From contig JADZDV010000569.1 of NCBI GenBank assembly GCA_020850915.1, positions 1 through 12,744 of the forward strand: a stretch of DNA of 12,744 bases, given 5' to 3'. A program made the position numbers and the translations under genes. The stretch's first letter is position 1. The number at the start of each line of letters is the position of its first letter. Shown here one piece after another: positions 1 to 7,700 of the stretch. The notes under the pieces were generated by a model. It saw only the letters and a list, made by a program, of their open reading frames with translations, searched no databases and was not told the DNA's origin. Source of the stretch: Chloroflexota bacterium. GTDB taxonomy: Bacteria > Chloroflexota > UBA6077 > JADZDV01.

Positions 1-1
1 C

Positions 2-1795
2 GCCAGCGGCGGCAAGCGCATCCTGTCGGACGTCTCGCTCTCGATCCGGCCGGGCGAGTTCGTGGCGGTCGTCGGCGGGAGCGGCAACGGCAAGACGACG
101 CTGGTCAGCGCGTTGTGCGGCTTCAAGCCGCCCTCCAGCGGGAAGGTGCTCTTCAACGGCCAGGACCTCGCGCGCTGCTTCGGCGTCTACCGCGCCTCGA
201 TCGGTTACGTCCCGCAGGACAACATCCTCCACGGCAACCTGACCCTTGAGCGGGCACTGGACTTCGCCGCGATGCTCCGCCTGCCTCCCGATACCGCTGC
301 CGCCGAGCGCAAACAGCGGGTGGAGGAGGTGCTCGCCGAGCTGGACCTGCTGCCGCACCGCGACACCTTCATCGACGACCTCTCCGGCGGCCAGCGCAAG
401 CGGGCCAGCATCGGCGTGGAGCTGTTGACCCGCCCCAGCCTCTTCTTCCTGGACGAGCCGACCTCCGGCCTGGACCCGGTCGCCGAGACGCTCATCATGC
501 GGCGGCTGCGCGAGCTGGCGGACCAGGGGCGCACCCTGATCCTGGTGACCCACGCCACCCAGAACATCATGCTCTGCGACCGGGTGGCGTTCCTCTCGCG
601 GGGCGGGCGGCTCGCCTTCTTCGGCCGGCCCCGGGACGCCCTCGACTTCTTCATGGTCGAGGAGTTCGTGGACGCCTACGACAAGCTGGAGAGCGAGCCC
701 TCGGTGGGCGACTACGCCCGGCAGTACGAGGCCTCACCCTACCACGAGCGCTGCACCGCCGCCGCGACGCCGCCGCCGCTCGGCCACACCCGCCCTGCCC
801 ACGTCCAGCGGCCAAGCACCTCCGGCGTGCGCCAGTTCGGCATTCTCATGCGCCGCTCGCTGGAGCTGCTCCTGGCCCCCCGTCGCGGCGCGCGCCAGGC
901 GCTCGCCGTGCTGCTGCTCCAGGCGCCCCTGATCGCCCGCTGCCGCGGTCTGATCTTTCCGCGGGCGGTCTTTCACGAGCGGCCGATCGTCGTCCCGCCG
1001 GATCAGCTCGCGGCGGCCGGCGTCCGCCTCCCGCTGGGCCAGGTCCAGAAGAGCTGCGACCTCTCGCCGGACGAGCTGGCCGCGCTGCCAGCCTCCCTCC
1101 AGGCTGACTGGATGGCCGAGCCGTGCGGCGACACCCGTAAGGCGATGCTGATGCTCTTCCTGCTGTCCATCGTCGCCATCTGGCTGGGCGCCTTCAACGG
1201 CGCGAAGGAGATCATTCGCGAGCAGGCGATCTACCGTCGCGAGCGTCTGGCCGTGCTCGGCATCCTGCCGTACGTCTGCTCGAAGATCGCCCTGCTCTGG
1301 ATTGTCTCGATCGTCCAGGCGGCGCTCCTGCTGGCCATCATGTTCGGCATGATCGACTTCCCACCGGAGCCGAACGTCCTGCTCGGCACGACCGCGGTCA
1401 TCCTGCTGACGTTCGCCGTGGCGACCCTTTTCGGCCTGGCCATCTCCGCCGTCGCCAGCTCGCCGGAGTTCAGCCAGATGGCGCTGCCGATCCTGCTCCT
1501 GCCCCAGATGTTCTTCGCTGGGGCGATGCTGGCGCTGGGCGAGATGGGCAGCGGCGCGCGCTACGTCTCCGCCCTGACTCTGAGCCGCTGGAGCTGGGAG
1601 TCGCTCGGCGCGATCGCTGACCTGCCGCGCTACGCCCAGGCCCAGGGCGGGCCAATGCTCAGCCTGCTCGAGGAGCACAAGTGGCGCCACACCTTCGAGA
1701 TCGATCCCTGGACCCACGCCCAGGTCCTCGGCCTGTTCGGCCTGGCGTTCCTGGTGGTGACCGTCGTGGCGCTCCGGCGCAAGGATGCGCTGTGA
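2..1795 (+). CDS. ABCG-type ABC transporter, ATPase fused to ABC-2 membrane domain (5' partial)
   Basis: The reading frame is open to the left edge, so the true start is outside the window; 597 residues are visible. The N-terminal part is a complete ABC ATPase core: Walker A GGSGNGKTT (Lys at visible residue 31), Q-loop in GYVPQD, signature LSGGQRKR (about 127-134), Walker B FFLDEPTSGLDP (Asp 151) and the H-loop His in LVTHAT (184). The signature followed by ASIGVELL is typical of the ABCG/White subfamily. From about residue 300 there are roughly six hydrophobic segments (ABC-2 membrane type), with the motif EIIREQAIYRRER before the second half, resembling the ABCG coupling region. It should sit in the cytoplasmic membrane and export a substrate that cannot be named. 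Bacterial relatives often carry one or more FHA domains before the ATPase; that part is not visible. The gene ends 14 bases before a strong promoter and appears functionally separate from the CHAT genes. Confidence 0.93.
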   Translation, partial: ASGGKRILSDVSLSIRPGEFVAVVGGSGNGKTTLVSALCGFKPPSSGKVLFNGQDLARCFGVYRASIGYVPQDNILHGNLTLERALDFAAMLRLPPDTAAAERKQRVEEVLAELDLLPHRDTFIDDLSGGQRKRASIGVELLTRPSLFFLDEPTSGLDPVAETLIMRRLRELADQGRTLILVTHATQNIMLCDRVAFLSRGGRLAFFGRPRDALDFFMVEEFVDAYDKLESEPSVGDYARQYEASPYHERCTAAATPPPLGHTRPAHVQRPSTSGVRQFGILMRRSLELLLAPRRGARQALAVLLLQAPLIARCRGLIFPRAVFHERPIVVPPDQLAAAGVRLPLGQVQKSCDLSPDELAALPASLQADWMAEPCGDTRKAMLMLFLLSIVAIWLGAFNGAKEIIREQAIYRRERLAVLGILPYVCSKIALLWIVSIVQAALLLAIMFGMIDFPPEPNVLLGTTAVILLTFAVATLFGLAISAVASSPEFSQMALPILLLPQMFFAGAMLALGEMGSGARYVSALTLSRWSWESLGAIADLPRYAQAQGGPMLSLLEEHKWRHTFEIDPWTHAQVLGLFGLAFLVVTVVALRRKDAL

Positions 1796-1809
1796 CCGGT
1801 CGGAACGGG

Positions 1810-1839
1810 TTAACGGTGGCCGTGGGCCGTCGATATAAT
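1810..1839 (+). promoter_or_regulatory. Predicted sigma-70-type promoter
   Basis: A perfect -10 hexamer TATAAT (1834-1839) lies 18 bases downstream of TTAACG (1810-1815), which matches four of six consensus -35 positions. In such GC-rich DNA a perfect TATAAT in an intergenic region facing a downstream gene is unlikely to be chance. The start of transcription would fall near 1846. It points at the small ORF at 1891 and, about 720 bases further, at the CHAT-SIR2/NTPase-WD40 pair. No operator could be identified. Confidence 0.6.
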
Positions 1840-1890
1840 CTTCCAGAACCAGTTGTGGTAGACGGGGCTACATGACACGCAGGCATCATT

Positions 1891-2004
1891 GTGGCCGGTC
1901 AGGAAGATCCGAGCAGAAATGTCCGCGCGCTGCTCCGTCTCGTGAACGCGCTGACGGCGGAAGACCTGATTGGGAGCATCGTCTACCTGAACAACTGGGA
2001 CTGA
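1891..2004 (+). CDS. Possible 37-residue protein or 5' fragment of a broken gene
   Basis: A GTG-started ORF of 37 codons begins about 45 bases after the predicted transcription start. A weak ribosome-binding-like AGG lies 7 bases upstream, and the frame is closed upstream by TGA at 1873. The composition is protein-like, with a Leu/Val-rich helical stretch (RALLRLVNALTAEDLIGS) and a C-terminus of VYLNNWD. No family is recognised. It could be a short peptide in its own right, or the N-terminal part of a gene continuing in another frame at 1991-2302 after a frameshift. The match of promoter, weak Shine-Dalgarno and coding-like codons is the only support. Confidence 0.3.
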   Translation: MAGQEDPSRNVRALLRLVNALTAEDLIGSIVYLNNWD

Positions 2005-2302
2005 CGGGCTAGCTCGAGCCGACCTCTGCCTTGTCCATGCGAAGCTGCCGGCGGAGGGCGATGGCGCGTTCGAGAGCTCTGCGCGCTTGTTCCAGGAGCG
2101 CTGCGCTCTCGGCCTGAAGCTGGACGGCCTCTGCTATCTCTTCGCCGCCGTCGTTGGCGTGCGGCAGCTCGTCTCGACCAACCGCGTCGTGCACGAGATC
2201 ATCCTGCCCGCTCCCACCTCGATCCTGAGCGTGGCGCCCGGGGCTCTCGGTGAGCGGCTGTTCCTGGTGCACCTGGGCTCCACGCTCAGGGAGATCTTCT
2301 GA
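1991..2302 (+). pseudogene. Coding-like frame without a good start, possible gene remnant
   Basis: This plus-strand frame opens just after the TGA at 1988 and runs 103 codons to TGA at 2300. About 87 percent of its codons from 2012 onward end in G or C by my count, with an AT-rich second position, as in the real genes nearby. The exact antisense frame, which translates to a coiled-coil-like sequence, gives only about 72 percent at its third position, so the plus strand is favoured. There is no ATG and no clear ribosome-binding site; TTG at 2087 and GTG at 2159 are the only candidates. The peptide (for example LCYLFAAVVGVRQLV and APTSILSVAPGALGERL) is not recognised. The likeliest reading is the tail of a small gene whose head is the ORF at 1891, with a frameshift near 1991-2004. 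A random open frame remains possible. Confidence 0.3.
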
Positions 2303-2564
2303 GGCTTCATCCTCGGCGGGGGTGTCGGGCCAACTGGCGGGGAGTAGCAGCCGGACTGGACACATCGTTCACACAAAGGCTAATCTGCCGTAGCGTAGAT
2401 CTGGCTCGCGGTCCTGGTGGACGGGGTCGCCGGCCCGAGCCTTCCCCATCGACGAGCGGGGGACGATCGGATGCGCGACGAGCAGGAGCCTGGCTCACCG
2501 GCCGGTGGCAGAGCGCGACGGCCAGAGGGGATCGCCAGCGCGCTTCGCGGCGCAGGGCACGACG

Positions 2565-4748
2565 ATGCCTGATTACGCCGACCTGGAGATCGGAATCCAG
2601 CGCTGGCCGACCGGCAGCTACGCGGTCCAGCTCGACTACACGACCCCGCGGACCGACGTCGACTGGCGGGGTCGGGGTGGCCCGAAGGAGATCACGTTCG
2701 ACTTCGGCGCCCTGCGAGCGGCCACGCCGGATATCGAGGCCTATGGGCGCTTGCTGAGTGGGTGTCTGTTCGGTGACCAGGATCTGCGCGACAGCTTTGG
2801 TCAGGCCCGGCGGCACGCGGCTGCCAGCGAGATGCCGCTTCGCCTCCGGCTGTTCATCTATCCCAGCGCCACGGAGCTGCACAGCCTCCGCTGGGAGACG
2901 CTGCGCGATCCCGACTCGGGCGAAGCCCTGTTATCCGGTGAGACCGTCTACTTTTCGCGAGACCTCAGCAGCTACGACTGGCGGCCGGTCCGGCTCCGGC
3001 CGCGGGGAGACATCCGCGCCCTCGTCATCATCGCCAGCCCCTCCGATCTCGAGCAGTACCAGGTCGATCGCCAGGGCGTCAGCCTGCCTGACGCGCGAGG
3101 AGCTGCCGCGCCACGACAGCTCCGGCCGCTCGCGCCCCTGGACGTGGCGAAGGAGGAAGCGCGTGCCAGGGAGGGGCTCTCTGGTCTGCTCGTCACGACG
3201 CTGGTCTCAGAGGGCGGGGGCAGCCCGCTCGTCGACCCCCAGCCCGTCCCGCTGGCGGGCAAGGTGACCGTGAACCAGCTCCTGGACCGGCTCCGGGACG
3301 GGTACGACATTCTCTACCTGATCTGCCACGGCACGCTGCGAGAAGGACAGCCCTGGCTCTACCTGGAGAACGAGAACGGCAACACCGCGGCGGTCCCGGG
3401 CAGCGCCCTGGTGTCGGGCTTGAGCAGCCTGGAGTACCGGCCGCGCCTGGTCGTGCTGGCCTCCTGCCAGAGCGCCGGGGCCGGGGACGAGCCGCGCAGC
3501 GACGATGAGGGCGTGCTCTCGGCGCTCGGTCCACAGCTCGCCGAGGCGGGCATTCCGGCCGTGATCGCGATGCAGGGCAACGTCACGATGAAGACGGTTG
3601 AGACGTTCATGCCAGCCTTCTTCCGCCAGTTGGACAAGCACGGCCAGATCGACCGCGCGGTCGCGGCGGCTCGCTCAGCCGTCGCCGGCCGCCCGGATGC
3701 GTGGATGCCGGTGTTGTTCATGCGTCTGAAGAGCGGCCGCGTCTGGACGGTCCCCGGCGTGGCTGGCGAGCAGCCGGCGTTCGAGCCCGAGAAGTGGAGC
3801 GCGCTGCTGGGGTACATCGCGGATGGCGCCTGTACCCCGATCCTCGGCCCGGGGCTGACCGAAGCGGCCTTCGGCTCGCGCCGCGACGTCGCGCAGCAGT
3901 GGGCCGAGGAGTGTCGCTTCCCGATGGCGCCCTACGACCGGGATGACCTGCCGCAGGTCGCCCAGTACCGTGCCGTGGCGGAGGCGGTCAACATCCCCCC
4001 GCGCGAGTTCGTCAAGTACCTGCGGGCCCGGGTGCAGCGACGGTTTCAGAACGACCTACCGCCAGAGCTCCTGGACGAGCGGTGTGCGATCGCCGATCTG
4101 ATCGCGGCGGTCGGGAAGATCCTGCGCGCCCGCGATTCGACGGAGCCGCATCGGGCGCTGGCCGATCTCGGCCTGCCTCTCTACGTGACGACCAACCCGG
4201 ACAGCTTGCTGCAGGATGCCCTCGCGGCCGCCGATCGTCCGCCCGAGGTGGACGTCTGTCGCTGGAACCGGCAGCTTCGGACGCTCCCGTCGATCTTCGA
4301 GAAGCGGCGGGATTACCGTCCCAGCCGCGCGCACCCGCTCATCTTTCAGCTCTTCGGCACGCTGGACGACCCTCGCTCGCTCGTGCTGACGCAGGACAAC
4401 TACTTCGACTTTCTGATCGGTGTGACGGCGGACAAGAGGCTGATCCCCGCTCCGGTACGCTCGGCGCTGACGAACTCCGACCTGCTCTTTCTCGGGTTCC
4501 AGATGGACGACTGGAACTTCAGGGTGCTCTTCCGAAGCATTCTGGCCCTGGAGGGCAGCGAGCTGCTGGCGGATTTCGCGCACGTGGCGGTCCAGATCGA
4601 TCCGGAGGAGAGCCGTATCACGGACCTGGCCGGCGCACGGCGATACCTGGAGCGCTTCTTCGGCAAGGACCAGATCAGCATCTACTGGGGCAGCATCGAC
4701 GACTTCGTTCGCGATCTGGTGCCGCGTCGGGAGCGCGGTGGCGGGTGA
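2565..4748 (+). CDS. CHAT caspase-like protease fused to a SIR2-like domain
   Basis: A 727-residue protein with three parts. Residues 1-150 are the CHAT-associated N-terminal region, with LHSLRWETL around Trp110. About 150-405 is a CHAT peptidase of the caspase/clostripain fold, with the catalytic pair visible as His255 in LICHGT and Cys301 in LASCQSA. About 405-720 is a SIR2-like domain: GPGL at 428-431, TTNPD at 542-546 and GFQMDDW at 644-650, which in relatives forms the NAD-binding core. CHAT domains cut partner proteins; SIR2-like domains in defence systems often hydrolyse NAD. Here the segment that normally carries a His (LHG or HLFG) reads QLFG (595-598), so NADase activity is uncertain. 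ATG 2565 is chosen because similarity to the second CHAT protein begins at once; GTG 2505 would add 20 unconvincing residues. No signal peptide or membrane helix is seen, so it is probably cytoplasmic. It overlaps the NTPase-WD40 gene by four bases, so the two are very likely co-translated. The CHAT call is firm; the SIR2-like call is strong. Confidence 0.9.
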   Translation: MPDYADLEIGIQRWPTGSYAVQLDYTTPRTDVDWRGRGGPKEITFDFGALRAATPDIEAYGRLLSGCLFGDQDLRDSFGQARRHAAASEMPLRLRLFIYPSATELHSLRWETLRDPDSGEALLSGETVYFSRDLSSYDWRPVRLRPRGDIRALVIIASPSDLEQYQVDRQGVSLPDARGAAAPRQLRPLAPLDVAKEEARAREGLSGLLVTTLVSEGGGSPLVDPQPVPLAGKVTVNQLLDRLRDGYDILYLICHGTLREGQPWLYLENENGNTAAVPGSALVSGLSSLEYRPRLVVLASCQSAGAGDEPRSDDEGVLSALGPQLAEAGIPAVIAMQGNVTMKTVETFMPAFFRQLDKHGQIDRAVAAARSAVAGRPDAWMPVLFMRLKSGRVWTVPGVAGEQPAFEPEKWSALLGYIADGACTPILGPGLTEAAFGSRRDVAQQWAEECRFPMAPYDRDDLPQVAQYRAVAEAVNIPPREFVKYLRARVQRRFQNDLPPELLDERCAIADLIAAVGKILRARDSTEPHRALADLGLPLYVTTNPDSLLQDALAAADRPPEVDVCRWNRQLRTLPSIFEKRRDYRPSRAHPLIFQLFGTLDDPRSLVLTQDNYFDFLIGVTADKRLIPAPVRSALTNSDLLFLGFQMDDWNFRVLFRSILALEGSELLADFAHVAVQIDPEESRITDLAGARRYLERFFGKDQISIYWGSIDDFVRDLVPRRERGGG

Positions 4749-7700
4749 CGACCTTGACCGAGGCGCCCGATCGGCCGGCCGAAGCGCCCGACAACCCGTA
4801 CGTCGGGCCGGAGCCGCTCGACGCCCGACAGACCCTCCACGGACGCGACCCCGAGGTGCTGGAGCTGCTGGACCTCCTCATCGCGGAGCGGATCGTGCTG
4901 CTCTACTCGCCGTCAGGCGCCGGGAAGACATCCCTCATTCAGGCCGCGCTGATCCCACGTCTACGGGCACAGCGCTTCAACGTCCTGCCCCTCATTCGGG
5001 TCGGCCGACCGCCGGGGCCGATGCTCGTGCCCCTGCCGGCGGGCTCCTCTCCCCCTGACGGGCTGACTGGGAGCGGCGCGGCCTCGCCTACCGCCGGTGA
5101 CGAGGCGCGGCCCGCGCTCAACCGCTTCGTCATCAGTACGTTGCTGTCGCTCGGTGGCTCCCTCTCGGAGGAGCTGAGCAGGGGACTGCCAGGCGGCGTC
5201 AACCTGTCGGCGTACCTGGAATCCCAGCCAAGACCACCCGGCGCGCGGAACGCGGACGTCCTGATCTTTGATCAGTTCGAGGAGGTGCTGACCATCGATC
5301 TGCTGGATCGCGGCCAGAAGGAGGCGTTCTTTCGACAGATCGGCACGCTGCTCGAGAACCCGCGCCGGTTCGCGCTGTTCGCGGTGCGCGAGGACTACCT
5401 GGCCGCGCTCGACCCGTATCGTGCCTTCATCCCAACCTCGCTCCGAACCGCGTTCCGCCTGGACCTGCTGGACGAGGAGGCGGCACGCGAGGCGATCGTC
5501 CTGCCGGCTCGGGAAGCGGCCCAACCGCGTCGTTTCGCCGAGGCGGCCGTCAGAACGCTCGTCGACGATCTGCGGCGGGTCCAGGTCCAGCAGCCGGACG
5601 GCACCGTCGAATCGCGGCTCGGCCCGTACGTCGAGCCGGTCGAGCTGCAGGTTGTCTGTCAGCGGCTGTGGTCGGAGCTGCCACCGGACGTCCAGGAGAT
5701 CACCGAGACGGACGTCGCGGCGCGCGGCGATGTGACTGAGGCGCTCCGGAGCTACTACTCCGCGCGGGTGGGCAGGGCGGCCGAGACCACGGGAGTGTCT
5801 GAGCGAGCCCTCCGGAGCTGGATCGACTGCTCTCTCATCACGCCCCAGGGCATTCGTAGCCAGGTGCTGCGGGGGAGCGCGGCCAGTCGCGAGCTTCCCG
5901 CGGAGGCGGTCCAGCAGCTCATCGACGCCCACCTGGTCCGGGCTGAGGACCGCGGGAACCGAACCTGGTACGAGCTGGCCCACGACCGGCTCGTTCAGCC
6001 AGTGCGCGCCGACAACGCGGCGTGGCTGGAGCGGAACCTGAGCAGTCTGCAGCGGGCAGCCGCCCGCTGGCACGACAACGAGCACTCTCCTGGCCTGCTG
6101 CTGCATGACCAGGACCTGGTGAGCGCCGAGCAGTGGGCGGCCGCGCATCCAGGGGAGGTGGGTGAGGTCGAGGGCGAGTTCCTGACCGAATCTCGCAGGG
6201 CGCAGGCGACGGCCGATCGGGAGCGCCGCTACATCCGGGCGCTGAAATGGTGGACGTTCGTGGCGACGACGATCGGGGCGATCGCGCTCATCGCGTGCCT
6301 GGTGGCGCTGTGGTTCTTCAGGAGCGCGGTACACCAGACTGAGATCGCCACCTCGCGAGGGCTCGCGGCGGCCGCGCTCAACAAGCTGGACCAGGATCCG
6401 GAGCTGAGCGTCCTGCTGGCGCTCCAGGCGGTGAAAGGAAGGACCGACGAGGCGGTGGACGCGCTCCACCGCGCGGTCCAGGCGTCCAAGGCCCAGCTCA
6501 GGCTCGCGGGAGAGCGCGGGGCCGTCGCGGCCGCGCGGTTCAGCCGGGCGGGCCGTGTCGCCACGGCGAACGCCGACGGCTCGATCACACTCTGGGATGC
6601 GGCGAGCGGCCAGCAGTTGAACGTGATCCCAGCGCACGCCGCCGCCGTGGCCGGCGTGGCGTTCAGTCCCGATGGGCGTCTGCTGGCGAGCGCCAGCTCC
6701 GACGGGACGGCCAGGCTCTGGCAGCTTGATTCTGGCGAGCTCGTCCGGTCCTTTCGGCAGGCGCAGCAGAAGCAGGAGGCGATCACCGACATCGCGTTCA
6801 GTCCGGATGGGCGGCTCGTGGCCGCGTCCGTCGTCAACGCCACCGTGCAGGTCTGGGACGTTGCCTCGAGTGGTCCGCCGCGCGTGCTCGGCGGAGCCAA
6901 CGGGCACAAAGGCCCCGTCACCGGGGTCGCTTTCGGAAAAGACGCGAATCAGCTTGGCTCGGTCGGCGACGATCGAACGGCGCGCGTCTGGGATCTCGCG
7001 AGCGCCGGACCTCCACGCGTGTTCACCTACACCGCCGAACTCAACGGCGTGGCGTTCTCGCCCGGTGGCGCGCGGCTGGCCGTCGCCGCCCGCGATCGTT
7101 CGGCGGCCATCTGGGGACTTGGGGGCTCGAACGAGACGCCGCGGCGGCTGCAGGGCCATGCCGACTGGGTCTACGGGGTTGCCTTCAGCCCGGATGGGAC
7201 GCGGCTCGCAACGGCAGGTCGCGACGGCAGGATCAAAGTCTGGAACTCCAGCAGTCTTGTCGAGCTCCAGACGCTCTCCGGCCACACGGAGCGGGTGAAC
7301 TCGGTGGAGTGGGCGCCGGACGGACACCGCCTGATCTCGGCCAGCAGCGACGGGTCGGCGCGCATCTGGGACACCAGCCTGCCGGGAGAGGTCGCGACGA
7401 TGACCGGTCACGGCGACTGGGTGGCGAGCGTGGCGTACAGCCCGGATGGGAGCCGGGTAGCGAGCGCCTCGTCCGACGGCACCTTACGCGTCTGGGACGC
7501 GACCACTGGACAGCAGCTTTTCCGCGCCACGAACCCCGCCCCGAACCCCGTGGACCGGTCGCTCCAGTCCGTTGCGTACAGCCCCGATGGGACACGTCTA
7601 GCGACCACGGGCCGGGATGGCCGGCCTCGGATCTGGGACGCATCGTCGGGAAGCTTGCTCCTGGAGCTGCCAGGCCACTGCACGGCCGATTCGGGCTGCG

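Larger units (their letters stand above)
1796..2564. other. 769-base region without a confident gene
   Basis: This stretch separates the ABC transporter stop from the CHAT-SIR2 start. It holds a good sigma-70-like promoter near 1810-1839, a 37-codon ORF at 1891-2004, and a coding-like frame at 1991-2302 that lacks a convincing start (each listed separately). From 2303 to 2564 only weak signals are seen. One is a locally AT-richer patch at about 2360-2400 with a TTCACA -35-like hexamer at 2368-2373 and only a poor -10 candidate near 2391. The other is a possible 33-codon leader ORF at 2471-2572 whose stop overlaps the CHAT-SIR2 start. No tRNA, rRNA, CRISPR repeat, transposase or convincing intrinsic terminator was found here. 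Confidence 0.6.

Noticed and set aside
2009..2365. Minus-strand 118-codon ORF ending in a coiled-coil-like stretch
   Set aside because: The helical look is attractive, but it is the exact codon-aligned antisense of the plus-strand frame, and third-position GC is higher on the plus strand (about 87 versus 72 percent). Its N-terminal half looks non-coding.
4082..4744. Upstream extension of the NTPase-WD40 frame by 221 codons
   Set aside because: This part overlaps the SIR2-like domain in another frame and reads as low-complexity Arg/Gly/Ala sequence. The family N-terminus starts right after GTG 4745.
4961..7411. 816-codon open frame on the minus strand
   Set aside because: It lies wholly antisense to the NTPase-WD40 gene, whose motifs are unambiguous. 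Its Arg/Gly/Pro/His-rich product with no domains is the usual shadow of a GC-rich gene.
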